Assembly (NCBI RefSeq): GCF_036898095.1 | Contig: NC_090745.1 | Coordinates: forward strand, 85,806,717 to 85,870,716 | Length of the DNA stretch: 64,000 bases | Source: Palaemon carinicauda | Lineage: Eukaryota; Arthropoda; Malacostraca; Decapoda; Palaemonidae | Direction of reading: 5' to 3' | Part shown: one piece after another, positions 45,680 through 57,702 of the stretch | How positions within the stretch are numbered: position 1 is the stretch's first letter | Layout: the number at the start of each line of letters is the position of its first letter | The notes under the pieces: generated by a model | What the model was told of the DNA's origin: nothing | Databases searched by the model: none | What the model saw: the letters and a program-made list of their open reading frames with translations, nothing else | Translations under genes and position numbers: made by a program

Positions 45680-47445
45680 CTAAAAAACAAAGACAATTCT
45701 TTACAATATGATCTAATTTTAGTGAATAAGATTTTGTTATATTCTTGTGCGTGTGAAATATTAAGATAATGCCTTTGAACAATTATTTTGGCATTTTTAC
45801 AGTAAAAAAAAAAATATCTTATTAAATGCTTTGCCCTAATATCAAGATATACTAGAATACAGTTAAATCTAACATTTAGGTGACTTGTCAGTGAAATATA
45901 TACACAAGAGCATCTGCTTTTACACAATATTTCATTATAAGAATGCAATGACTTATTATTTTTGAGGTTAGGAACTGTGATCCCCAAAGGATTTTCCTGT
46001 TTAGGCTAGAATAGGGAATCTCATACAAAAGGATATACCAAAAATATTTATGTCCCCAGACTAATATATCAAAATACAACCACAAACTCAGTGTGCATAA
46101 GGGAGACCCACAGATTCAGGGTCTCTGGAAATCCACTACAGTGCACTCTATGTTAAATTTGTATGCTGGGAAAATGGCAAACACTACTTGTCGTTTATTT
46201 ATCACTGGAGGACATCTTTTCCCAGCTGTCACCACGCTTGAATAGACATAGAATAACCAAGATGTTTGCATAACTTCCTTATTCAATTACTGGTCTAGGC
46301 CCTTTGATACGACTCACTTTTCCCATTGTTTTTTATTGTTAATTACCATAAAATCATATTGACTGATATTCATAGTTTGGCACCATGTTGATTCACTTTG
46401 GATAGCTATAGAGAATCTATTTAGTAGTATATTTTAAATAACCATTTAGTTTTTACATATCCAGTACAAGAGTATACAGATCCATGTTTATTGTGTTTAG
46501 ATTTTCTTCTGACTGTGGCTTATATTTAGAGGTACAATATCATCACTGTATGATTACATGGTGCTGTATTTAATGAAAAAAAAAAAAAAATAATATTTTT
46601 TTTATTTCAATACTTAATTTTGGTTCACCTTGCTTCTTCAGCAAATCCCTCTTTTCAACATTTACCACCAAATAAATTAAAGTATTTCCCACACTACCTC
46701 ATCACAATTGCCTTTCCCACTAGTATATTATGGTCAGGCATGCCATCTATGAACTCTGAAGTAAACAACTGAGGTGGGGGAAATCCTTCTTTCCTTTTGG
46801 AATATATATAGCAATTTAAGATTAAAAAAAAAAAAAAGTTACCTTGGTTCATATCGAAAACTACTGAAAAATTTAAGCTAGCCTAGAATGAATACAAAAC
46901 AATTCTATATACATAACTAAATAGCCAATCAACCATAGCCACAACCTTGAAAGCATAACTTCTGTTTTTTAGGAGTGTAAAAATGGAAATTTAAAAATAA
47001 GATTTATTTCTGTACTGTAATCAACCGATGTTCATATTGTTTCCACTGGAAGCTTGATTTTATTGACATTTATCTCTAAACCTAAAGGATTTCCTGTTTT
47101 CTTCCCTTTCAATAGATTTATGCCTCTAGTAAAATAATGCGTTAATCAACCAATTAATGGCAATAACAATGGCTTGTTCAAGCCACAGAGCCTTTGTCAT
47201 TCAGTCTTAAAGTTGAAACTATTCCCTATCCTTCTGACACCACATCTCAGTGAGAGAGGAAATCAGCCCTTCATTTTTTTTAAAAATATGAACAATTAAC
47301 ATTCTAGACTCACATGTAGTCCAGGTTATTAGTACCAAACCATCTAAAAACACATTTTGGAATACGGGACTCAAGATTGCATCCTAATTACCTATCTAAA
47401 TAATCCCAACACTATGTAACTAAATTTTAAAAATCACAGATTTTT
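45680..47445. other. intron sequence, nothing recognised
   Basis: AT-rich intron of syntaxin-18 with short poly(A) runs at about 46576 and 46825. No conserved frames or repeat boundaries seen. Confidence 0.4.
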
Positions 47446-47514
47446 AAAATGGAGTTTTTATGATAAAACAAAGTTTTATGAATACTTACCTGGCAGTTAT
47501 ATATATATAGCTTC

Positions 47515-47604
<90 letters not shown>

Positions 47605-47738
47605 CTGCCAGGTAAGTATTCATAAAAATGGAGTTTTTATGATAAAACAAAGTTTTATGAATACTTACCTGGCAGTTATATATATATATTCGAAGCTATA
47701 TATATATAACTGCCAGGTAAGTACTATTCATAAAAGTA
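47446..47738. mobile_element. tandem pair of palindromic MITEs, one with a (TA)n expansion
   Basis: The motif AATACTTACCTGGCAGTTAT and its complement ATAACTGCCAGGTAAGTA form a palindrome twice, at about 47446-47629 and 47630-47738. The two copies share a direct 60 bp left flank (AAAATGGAGTTTTTATGATA). In the first, the central loop is an (AT)n array at 47516-47602. In the second it is a short palindrome around TTCGAA. Confidence 0.8.
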
Positions 47739-47744
47739 ATTTTT

Positions 47745-48360
47745 ATTTTCCTAAACATAAAACCTGAGTCTTTTAATAAGATTATGCTTTCACCGAAGCT
47801 GGATACAACTGTTAAAAATCTTTAACAAGGTGGATGCTGTTGCTGGGTGGCAGAGAAGCCCACCCACCTGACAAACCACTGAGATCTCACTTTGGTCTTC
47901 AGCCAAGGACTTGAGGTGGGAAGCATAAGTTAAATGACTCAGGTTTGAATAGTTGTGAAAAATACAAATTAATGTAAAGTTTTTGATTTGTTCCTACACA
48001 AATGTAAACCCTTTTCCTTTGAGACTTATCCTTATAAGAGGGAGGGGAGTCCCAATAACCAAACTGGCTGGTTTACTACTCTGAGAAATACCCAACCCGA
48101 GTATGAAGATGCGATCGTTTTATGCTAGGTCACTACCAGGAACTGGTGGACAGTCAAGGAAAATCTAGATCCCACTGTGGAGGAAATGTTGTCAGAGTGT
48201 ATGGTCATTATGAAAAGGGGTTGCTTACATTTTGCCCTCCTCCCCCTCACCTGGGAGGATAGGGTAGGAACTTCTAAAAAAAATTTATTTGTGAGAAAAC
48301 TTGCTCGATCATGTGGCTCCCATCCATCTAGCATCTAATCAAGTAAATAATAGAGAAACT
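47745..48360. mobile_element. terminal fragment of a DIRS-like element (F)
   Basis: AAACATAAAACCTGAGTCTTTTAAT at about 47753 is matched in inverse at about 47930-47955 (AAATGACTCAGGTTTGAATA). The second copy is followed by a segment starting ACAAATGTAAACCC, the same ITR-then-ICR layout as the left end of element A. Beyond 48060 only short non-conserved minus-strand frames occur. No coding domain remains. Confidence 0.5.
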
Positions 48361-48491
48361 GTTGCACCCCTACCATGGGAAAGAGGGAAGGGGTAGAAGG
48401 CCCAATCGATTTACCTCTCATTCTAAACTTACATAAGACCACTATCTTAGACAAGATGTTTTCATGTCCCAAGGATACTTGTATCCAGGGA

Positions 48492-48688
48492 CTATAGTCC
48501 ATTTCTTTTAGCGATGCATATTTGCACCGACTCACAGCGGTGCCCTTTTAGCTCGGAAAAGTTTCCGGATCGCTGATTGGTTGGACGAGATAATTCCAAC
48601 CAATCAGCGATCACGAAACCTTTCCGAGCTAAAAGGGCACCGCTGCGAGTCGGTGCAAATATGCATCGCTAAAAGAAATGGACTATAG
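48492..48688. mobile_element. 197 bp near-perfect palindromic MITE (fold-back)
   Basis: Two arms of about 92 bp, with few mismatches, flank an 11-base centre (ACGAGATAATT). Each arm contains CCATTTCTTTTAGCGATGCA, TTTGCACCGACTC and GGTGCCCTTTTAGCTCGG. ACTATAGT occurs at both outer ends (48491 and 48682) and could be an 8 bp target duplication. The transcript would fold into a long hairpin. No coding capacity. Confidence 0.9.
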
Positions 48689-48971
48689 TGGGTATACTCC
48701 CGTATGTAGGGTTTCTCTCCCGGGATCCGGGCCATTTTCTGAGGGTTAAGCAATCCCAGGATTTTTCTCATTGTCCTGGGATTTCCCGTGACAAACTATT
48801 GAAAATTGAAATTGAATGGTCTTTCTTTCAGTAATAGTAGTAGTAGTTGCTGTTGATAATTGTTGTTCTTAATGATGATGTGTGTGATTATATTATCAAT
48901 TGCAAAAAATAATGGTTAATTACTAAGTTGAAAACCGTTACAAATTTCGAACTAAATATTACCTACAGAGA

Positions 48972-51900
48972 GAAAAATTACAAATTTGGAGATGATTTGT
49001 ATTTTCCTAACGATACAAACGTTTAGCTATTTATTAGGGGTTAAAGGGAAAGGTGAAGTGATGTTTGGTGAAATGTCTGGTAGAGTGTCTGGGATTGAAA
49101 GGGGAAGAGCAAGAGGAGGTGTGGCTTTATTGCTGAGTGAATGGATGACAGGTAAAGTAGTGGAATGGAAGGAGATATCATCTAGGTTAATGTGGGTAAG
49201 GGTTAGGTTAGGTAGGGAATGTTGTGCTTTTGTCAGTGCATATGGGCCAGGTTATGAGAAAAGTGAAGAAGAGCGGAATGAGTTCTGGAATGAATTAACT
49301 AGGTGTGTAGAAGGACTGGGTAGATGGAATTATGTAGTTGTCATGGGTGACTTGAATGCTAGAGTGGGTGCTAGAGAGGTAGAAGGTGTCATTGGAAAGT
49401 ATGGCGTACCAGGTGAAAATGAGAGTGGTGAGAGACTGGTAGATGTGTCTTGAGCAAGAGATGGTGATAAGTTCTAGCTGTTGAGCAAGAGATGGTGATA
49501 AGTTCTAGCTTTTTCAAAAGGAAAGATAAAAACAAGTATACATGGGTAAGAGTGGCAAATGGAAGAGTGGTAGAAAGGGAATTAATGGATTATGTGTTGA
49601 TAACTAAAAGAAGATTGAAAGACGTGCACGTGTTTAGGGGTATGGCTAATGGTATGTCTGATCATTTTTTGGTGGAAAGAAAACTAGTTGTAGCAAAAGA
49701 GTGGGGGAATAGAGTAGGTGGATGTAAAAGGGAGCTAGTGAGGGTTGAAGAGCTAATAAAACCGGGGGTAAAAAGTAAATATCAAGAAAAGTTGATAATG
49801 GCATATGACAAAGTGAAAGTAAGAGAACCTGGTAATTTAGAGGAGGAGTGGAAGTTAGTAAAAGAAAATTTTGTTGGGATTGCAAGTGATGTGTGTGGCA
49901 AGAAGTTTGTTGGAGGCAGCATTAGGAAGGGCAGTGAATGGTGGAATGAAGGAGTGAAGGTAAAAGTGGAAGAGAAAAAGAGGGCTTTTAAAGAATAGCT
50001 GCAGAGTATTAGTGTAGGGAAGTATGAAAGATATAGAGAGAAAAATATGGAAGTAAAGCGCAAGGTAAGTGAGGCAAAGAGGGGAGCTGACCTGAGGTGG
50101 GGTCAGGGATTGGGTCATTCATATGAAGAGAATAAGAAGTAGTTTTGGAAAGAAGTGAAGAGAGTAAGGAAGGCTGGTTCAAGAATTGAAGAGACAGTAA
50201 AAGATGGAAATGAAAGGTTGTTAAATGGAGAGGAGGCAAGGAAAAGGTGAGCAGAGTATTTTGAAAGTTTACTGAATGTTGAGGATAATAGGGAGGCAGA
50301 TATAATTGCTGTTGCAGGTGTTGAGGTGCCGGTGATGGGAGATGAGAATGAGAGAGATTACAAGAGAGGAAGTGAGGAGAGCACTAGATGATAAAAAGAG
50401 TAGGAAAAGCATCTGGTATGGATGGTGTGAGAGCTGAGATGTTGAAGGAAGGGGGTGTGACTGTACTTGAATGGTTGGCGAGATTGTTTAATATGTGTTT
50501 TGTGTTGTCAATGGTACCAGTAGATTGGGTTTGTGCATGTATTGTACCACTATACAAGGGTAAGGGAGATGTGCATGAGTGTTGTAATTCAAGGGGTATT
50601 AGTTTGTTGAGTGTAGTTGGAAAAGTGTATGGTAGAGTACTGATTAATAGGATTAAGGATAAAACAGAGAATGCAATCTTAGAAGTACATGGTGGTTTTA
50701 GAAGAGGTAGGGGTTGTATGAATCAGATTTTTACAGTTAGGCAGATATGCGAGAAATATTTAGCAAAAGGTAAGGATGTGTATGTTGCGTTTATGGATCT
50801 GGAGAAAGCATATGATAGAGTTGATAGGGAAGCAATGTGGAATGTGATGAGGTTATATGGAGTTGGTGGAAGGTTGTTGCAAGCAGTGAAAAGTTTCTAC
50901 AAAGGTAGTAAAGCATGTGTTAGGATAGGAAATGGGAAAAAAAGGGAGCGATTGGTTTCCGGTGAGAGTGGGACTGAGACGGGGATGTGTGATGTCACCG
51001 TGGTTGTTTAACTTGTATGTTGATGGAGTAGTGAGAGAGGTGAATACTCGAGTGCTTGGACGAGGATTGAAACTGGTAGACGAGAATGACCATGAATGGG
51101 AGGTAAATCAGTTGTTGTTTGCAGATGATACTGTACTGGTTGCAGACGCGGAAGAGAAGCTTGGCCGATTAGTGACAGAATTTGGAAGGGTGTGTGAGAG
51201 AAGGATGTTGAGAGTTAATGTGGGTAAGAGTAAGGTTATGAGATGTACGAGAAAGGAAGATGGTGCTAGGTTGAATGTCATGTTGAATGGAGAGTTACTT
51301 GAGGAGGTGGATCAGTTTAAGTACTTGGGGTCTGTTGTTGCAGCAAATGGTGGAGTTGAAGCAGATGTACGTCAGTGAATGAAGGATGCAAAGTGTTGGG
51401 GGCAGTTAAGGGAGTAGTAAAAAATAGAGGGTTGGGCATGAATGTAAAGAGAGTTCTGTATGAGAAAGTGATTGTACCAACTGTGATGTATGGATCGGAG
51501 TTGTGGGGAATGAAAGTGACTGAGAGACAGAAATTGAATATGTTTGAGATGAAGTGTCTAAGGAGTATGGCTGGTGTATCTCGAGTAGATAGGGTTAGGA
51601 ACGAAGTGGTGAGGGTGAGAACTGGTGTAAGAAATGAGTTAGCAGCTAGAGTGGATATGAATGTGTTGAGGTGGTTTGGCCATGTTGAGAGAATGGAAAA
51701 TGGCTGTCTGCTAAAGAAGGTGATGAATGCCAGAGTTGATGGGAGAAGTGCAAGAGGAAGGCCAAGGTTTGGGTGGATGGATGGATGGATGGAGTGAAGG
51801 AAGCTCTGGGTGATAGGAGGATAGATGTGAGGGGCAGAGAGCGTGCTGGAAATAGGAATGAATGGCGAGCGATTGTGACGCAGTTCCGGTAGGCCCTGCT

Positions 51901-52440
51901 GCTTCCTCCGGTGCCTTGGATGACCACGGAGGTAGCAGCAGTAGGGGATTCAGCATTATGAAGCTTCATCCATGGTGGATAATGCGGAAGGGTGGGCTGT
52001 GCTACCCTAGCAGTACCAGCTGAACTCGGTTGAGTCCCTTGTCAGGCTGGGAGGAGCGTAGAGAGGAGACGTCCCCATTTTTGTTTCATTTGTTTGATGT
52101 TGGCTACCCCCCAAAATTGGGGGAAGTGCCTTGGTATACTGTATGTATGTATGATTACCTTCTGCAAAGCTGAGAGGATGAGCCATTAAAATTTAGTGAG
52201 AGTTAACTACCCATTCCGCTAGTTAGCGGGGTAGGGGGGGTAGCTTGCTACCGCTCCCACTCAGACACACGTGATTTAGATCACTTTCCTTAGAGGTAGG
52301 ACTTCAAGGGGGGTACGGCTGGCAGGTAAGTTTGTATAAATAGCTAAAGGTTTGTATCGTTAGGAAAAATACACATTAATTCTGAATTTGTAATTTGTTG
52401 TAACTCGAATACAAACCTACATTATTTATTAGGGGTGACT
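48972..52440. mobile_element. DIRS-like terminal region (G) interrupted by LINE L5
   Basis: The outer end (48972-49037, GTATTTTCCTAACGATACAA then TAGCTATTTATTAGGGG) is matched in inverse at 52335-52400, in an ICR-like segment. The ITR interior resumes at 52149 (ATTACC, then GATGAGCCATTAAAATTT, CGCTAGTTAGCGGGG). The same ITR lies uninterrupted at 24576-24800. No coding domain of the DIRS element remains. Confidence 0.6.
49041..52148 (+). mobile_element. longest APE-type LINE copy (L5)
   Basis: This 3.1 kb plus-strand copy retains part of the endonuclease (GGVALLLSEWMTGKVVEW, YGPGYEKSEEER, VVVMGDLNARVG; then LMDYVLITKRR and MSDHFLVERK). RT follows: MDGVRAEMLKEGG, KAYDRVDREAMWNV, GLRRGCVMSPWLFNLY, LFADDTVLVAD. 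The C-terminal domain has RPRFGWMDG. Stops or frameshifts occur near 49453, 49998-50390, 51000 and 51378. A 35 bp tandem duplication sits at about 49452-49522. It is truncated inside the endonuclease and ends in (TGTA)n at 52138-52150. The endonuclease motifs place it among apurinic-endonuclease LINEs, RTE-like by overall appearance. Confidence 0.9.
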
Positions 52441-53409
52441 CACCCATTAGGAGGGTGGACGTCCCTGCCAATCTGACTTTTTGGCTACCCAGGTGCTCGT
52501 TATTTTGAATAGGTTTGTAACAAAAATAAGGAGTCCCTGCACCTCACTAAACCGTACAAGCTGTATGCCGAGATATTTTGTAATGTGACTGTCCAGTTAA
52601 GTTATTCTGAGTCTTTGTAGGAAAAACTGTTCTAACCAAGACTTCCCCAATATCACCTCGCCAGGGTATAGGGACGCACCAGTATTAGCTTAACCCCTTT
52701 GCTATGAGGACGTAGATTTCCTGGAACTCTATACAAGATTTGTCATCGATCGGATATATGTGCTCATTTATCCTATAATAAGCTACATTTCCATGTTAGT
52801 TTTACTGCTGATTACAGAATAATTTTTTCCAAAGTTTGCTTTATTCTCCAATGTATTTCACTTTAAACAAGAGAAATATTTTTCCATTCATTTGTAAGTG
52901 GTTATGGAATAATTTTGAAAAAAAAAGTTTTAATGTAATTATCTCTAAATAATGGTAAAGCACTGTGATTTTGTGAAAAAACTTTATATTTATTGAAGTG
53001 ATTATTCCACAATAGATAGCCGTTGGAAGATATTAAACTACTTGTTAGTAATAATGAACTTTACGTTGTACAGAAATGTGATAAAAATATTCTTTTACTG
53101 TATTTCCTTTGTCACACGGAATATTCTATAATTTATAAATATAAGGTACAGTAAAGCACTGTAATTTGTGTAAAAAAAAAAAAAATATTTATTCAAATGA
53201 GTATGTTATTCCGTAATAATTCTACGATAAATAGCCGTCGAAAGATGTAAAACTACTCGCCAGTAATATATAATAAAATTTACAATATACAGAATTATTT
53301 TGAAAATATCCATATGTTTCCTTTGACACAAGAAGTATTTTATAATGTATAATTTATAAGGTATAAATACGATAAACAAAAACGAATTAACAAAAAACTG
53401 TTGACAAAA

Positions 53410-53410
<1 letters not shown>
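52441..53410. other. intron sequence, nothing recognised
   Basis: AT-rich syntaxin-18 intron; a poly(A) run at about 53170. Similar TTATTTA-containing segments recur twice (about 52960-53060 and 53150-53240) and may be a very diverged duplication. Confidence 0.35.

Positions 53411-53417
<7 letters not shown>

Positions 53418-53485
<68 letters not shown>
53418..53485. repeat. (GA)n microsatellite
   Basis: Uninterrupted GA array of about 68 bp. Confidence 0.97.
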
Positions 53486-53486
<1 letters not shown>

Positions 53487-53721
53487 TATATTTAGTTCAT
53501 TAGAAGGTTTGTTTGTGATTCCACCTCATGTGTGACTGTGACTATGAACTGGCTTAATCCTGTTTTGGGTATTTCACAAGCTTGGAAATACTATAGACTG
53601 TGCATGTAAGAACATGATGAATACTGCGTAGAAATGGTAGAATGGCAATAAACGGAAATAATCAAAATAGGCTATCTGAATTGGTAATGTTACTCTATTA
53701 TGAAAATGTGTTTGTGGTAGC

Positions 53722-54828
53722 TCAAGTCCAACTGATTGCCGCCCAATTTCCATAACTCCCATATTATCTAAAGTTTTGAACGTCTTTTGGCAAAAAGGCT
53801 TAATAGGTTTGCTGAAGGTAATCACCTATTCCCTAGTTTGTAATTTAGTTTTCGTAAAGGCCTTGGAGTATGTGATGCCTTCTTACAATCTCCAATACTG
53901 TACAGAAAGACCTTGATTATTGTCAGGAATTTCGTATAATTAGCCTTGATTTTAGTGCTGCCTTTGATCATGTTAATCACGATGCCCTTGTTTCCAAACT
54001 CAAACAGATTGGAGTGGGTGGGTTGTTTCTTAGCATCATTATTGAATTTTTAACTAATAGATTGCAAAGAGTTGTTGTTGATGGGCACCATAGTGAGTAT
54101 AGTAATGTGATATCTGGTGTTCCTCGGGGTAGTGATCTTGACCCATTACTTTTCATACTATATATACATGACATGTGGTTTGGTCTGGAAAACAAACTTG
54201 TAGCATATGCAGCTGATGCTACTCTCTTTGCATCAATTCCATCTCCTGAATGTAGATCTGGGGTTGCTCAATCTCTTAATAGAGATCTAGCTAAAATTAG
54301 TGCATGGTGCAAATTATGGGGTTAGTGCATGGTGCAAATTATGGGGTATGAAGTTGAATCCTAACAAAACTCAAGTATGATTCTAAGTAGGTCAAGGACC
54401 GTGGCCCCTCAACATCTGGATCTCGGCATTGATAATGTTTCTTTAGCTTTGTAAGGCTTTTTTTAAAATTTCAGGTGTGATTCTCGACATCAAATTTATT
54501 TTTCAGAAACACATTAGGTTTGTGTCTTTTTCAATTGCACAAAAAAATGCATTATTGATAAAGTCTTTCAAGATTTCTGGTGATCAATCTGCTCAGCAGA
54601 AGTGTTTTAATTCTTTCATTTTACCTTGTTTCAAGTATTGTTCTCCTGTCTAGTCTTCAGCCGCTGATTCTCATCTTAATTTGTTGGACAGAAACTTAGT
54701 CTATCAAATTTCTTATTCCTAATCAAGATGTTAGTCTCTGGCACTGTTGTTCAATTAGTTCATTATGCATGTTGCATAAGATTTTTCATAATCCTGACCA
54801 TCCTTTACATTCAGATCTTCCTGGACAA
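53722..54828 (+). mobile_element. CR1/Jockey-like LINE fragment (copy C3)
   Basis: It extends further 5' in RT than C1 and C2, starting near the fingers (DCRPISI, then a frameshift). It continues through AAFDHVNHDALVSKLKQIG and a GVPRGSDLDPLLF box. The catalytic box reads YAADATLF, so one active-site Asp is lost. Later segments are frameshifted, with a short local duplication of GTGCATGGTGCAAATTATGG at 54299-54340. The 3' terminus is missing; homology stops near 54828 at CTGGACAATT. Confidence 0.85.
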
Positions 54829-54834
54829 TTGGAG

Positions 54835-55325
54835 TTTAATGAAAGATTGAAAAAAGCAAACTTACATATAAAAATCAGGCTATATATCAGTTTACCGAGA
54901 TCGGTGTTATTGTAAGGACAATGAAATAATATCCAACAGATTTTGTAGATTTGAATACAAAGCCCTCAGAAGAATATTGGGAGTTAAATGGCAGGACAGG
55001 ATTAGAAACGAAACTATAAGAGAGATTACTCGAGTACCATATGTGGATGAGATCATGGTGAGGGACAGATGGATATGGTTTGGGCATGCTCTTAGCACTC
55101 CCCAAGAGAGATCAGTTCACCAAAGTTTCAACTAGGTTCCCACGGGACTAGAAGAGTTGGAAGACCCAAGTCTACATGGCTGAGGACTATGAAGTGTCAA
55201 GTAGGAGATGATGAATGGCAAAGTACTGATTTAAAAGCTCAAGATAAGAGACGACTGGCGAAATCTAACCGAGGCCTTTTGCATAAATAGGCGTAGGAGG
55301 AGATGAAGATGATGATGATGAGTCC
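54835..55325 (+). mobile_element. 3' fragment of a third LINE with a (GAT)n tail
   Basis: A plus-strand frame reads FEYKALRRILGVKWQDRIRN, then TRVPYVDEIMVRDRWIWFGH, then an Arg-Pro-rich stretch with frameshifts. This is the post-RT C-terminal pattern of RTE-like LINEs. It ends GAAGATGATGATGATGA at about 55303-55320, a simple trinucleotide tail. It lies directly after copy C3 and is a different family from L1-L5. Confidence 0.7.
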
Positions 55326-55651
55326 ATGGCACAATTGTGCTATTTTCTTTATCATATCAAAATCTTCCTGCCAATAGGCTTGAACCTCAAGGAGAAACTG
55401 AGGAACAAGAATGTCAACTGATGCTTTGTTATCTGAAAAACTGCCAGAAGTTTCTTAGCTTAATCTTGCTTAGATCTTTTATTAGCTTATCTTGTATTCA
55501 CCTGGACAGTTTGTTGTGACGCTTGTGCTTTGAAGCATATGAATATCGGGGAAGATTCATATACAGTAATTTAATATTCACAATTTATCATCACTATAAT
55601 TTGGGAGTTTAAAATGTTATTTTCATTAGTAAAATAAATTTTTGAATATAC

Positions 55652-55806
55652 TTACCCGATAATCATGTAGCTGTCAACTCTGTTGCCGACAGAAATCTAC
55701 GGTCGGGATACGCCAGCGATCGCTATACAGGTGGGGGTGAACACACAGCGCCATCTGTGGTCAGGTACTCCAGTACTTCTTGTCAACACCACCTCAATTT
55801 TTTCCT
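55652..55806. repeat. left inverted terminal repeat of DIRS E
   Basis: Inverted and nearly identical to 62290-62448. It is followed at 55852-55942 by the ICR, which makes the left end locally palindromic (55615-55669 with 55852-55903). Confidence 0.88.
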
Positions 55807-55851
55807 CGGTCCACTGGTTCTCTATGGGGAGGAAGGGTGGGTCAATTAAAT

Positions 55852-55942
55852 CATGATTATCGGGTAAGTATATTCAAAAATTTATTTTACTAATGAAAAT
55901 AACATTTTTCAATATTAATCTTACCCGATAATCATGTAGCTG
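55852..55942. repeat. internal complementary region of DIRS E
   Basis: The first part is the exact reverse complement of the left outer end (55611-55669). The second part (about 55901-55942) is the reverse complement of the right outer end (62428-62465). They meet within AACATTTTTC. Confidence 0.85.
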
Positions 55943-56328
55943 ATTCACACCCAGGGTGGTGGGTGGAGACCAGCATATATGTTAACAAAGAAGCTAAGTA
56001 TCCCGTATTTTATTTTATTAGTTATTCAAAAATAACATAAAATAAATAAGTACCTGGTAAGGAAGACGACTTGAACCATTACTCTGCCTTTATTAAGTAC
56101 GTCTTCCTTACTGAGCGTAGCGGTCCTCTTAGGATGCTGAACGACTCTTAGGTGCTGAAGTATAAAGGGCTGCAACCCATACTAAAGGACCTCATCACAA
56201 CCTTTAACCTCGGCGCTTCTCAAGAAAGAATTGACCACCCGCCAAATCAACAAGGATGTGGAAGGCTTCTTAGCCGACCGTACAACCCATAAAAAGTATT
56301 CAAGAGAAAGGTTAAAAAGGTTATGGGA

Positions 56329-57702
56329 TTATGGGAATGTAGTGGCTGAGCCCCCGCCTACTACTGCATTCGTTGCTACGAATGGTCCCAGGGTGTAGCA
56401 GTTCTCGTAAAGAGACTGAACATCTTTGAGATAGAATGATGCGAACACTGACTTGCTTCTCCAATAGGTTGCATCCATAACACTCTGCAGAGAACGGTTC
56501 TGTTTGAGGGCCACTGAAGTAGCCACAGCTCTCACTTCATGTGTCCTTACCTTCAGCAAAGCAAGGTCTTCTTCCTTCAGATGAGAATGTGCTTCCCTAA
56601 TCAGGAGCCTGAATAGGTAAGAAACTGAGTTCTTAGACCTTGGAAGAGAAGGCTTCTTGATAGCACACCAAAAGGCTTCTGATTGTCCTCGTAAAGGTTA
56701 TGACCTTTTTAGATAGTACCTAAGAGCTCTAACTGGGCAAAGTACTCTCTCCAGTTCGTCCCCCACCAAGTTGGACAGGCTTGGGATCTCGAACGACTTA
56801 GGCCAAGGACGTGAAGGAAGCTCGTTTTTAGCAAAAAACCGAGCTGCAAGGAACATGTAGCCGTTTCAGATGTGAAAACTATGTTCCTGCTGAAGGCGTG
56901 GATCTCACTTACTCTTTTAGCTGTTGTCAAGCACACGAGGAAAAGTTTTCAATGTGAGGTCCTTAAAAGAGGCTGATTGGAGAGGTTCAAATCTTGATGA
57001 CATAAGGAACCTTAGGACCACGTCTAGATTCCAGCCTGGAGTGGACAACCGACGTTCCTTTGAGGTCTTAAAAGACCTAAGGAGGTCCTGTAGATCTTTG
57101 TTGGTGGAAAGATCCAAGCCTCTGTGGCGGAAAACCGCTGCCAACATACTTCTGTAACCCTTAATCGTAGGAGCTGAAAGGCATCTTACGTTCCTTAGAT
57201 GTAACAGGAAGTCAGCAATCTGGGTTACAGTGGTACTGGATGAGGAAACTGCATTGGCCTTGTACCAGCTTCGGAAGACTTCCCCTTTAGACTGATAGAC
57301 TCTGAGAGTGAATGTCCTCCTTGCTCTGGCAATCGCTCTGGCTGCCTCCTTCGAAAAGCCCCTAGCTCTTGAGAGTCTTTCGAAAGACTGAAGGCAGTCA
57401 GACGAAGAGCGTGGAGGTTTGGATGTACCTTCTTTACGTGAGGTAGACGTAGAAGGTCCACTCCTAGAGGAAGAGTCCTGGGAATGTCGACCAGCCATTG
57501 CAGTACCTCTATGAACCATTCTCTCGCGGGCCAGAGCGGAGCCAACCAACGTCAGCCGTGTCCCTTTGCGAGAGGCGAACTTCTGAAGTACCCTGTTGAC
57601 AATCTTGAACGGCGGGAATGCATACAGGTCGAGATGGGACCAATCCAGCAGAAAAGCATCCACGTGAACTGCTGCTGGGTCTGGAATCGGAGAACAATAC
57701 AA
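56329..57702 (-). pseudogene. tyrosine recombinase of DIRS E, frameshifted
   Basis: A long segment (57702-56917) holds the post-RNase H block and the N-terminal recombinase domain (IADFLLHLRNVRCLS, TIKGYRSMLAAVF). The catalytic core is split between frames. First Arg: TAKRVSEIHAFSR at about 56930. His and Arg: RTHEVRAVATSVAL at about 56545. Trp and Tyr: ATYWRSKSVFASFYLKD. All catalytic residues survive, but at least two frameshifts (near 56930 and between 56709 and 56559) prevent a single product. Confidence 0.85.
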
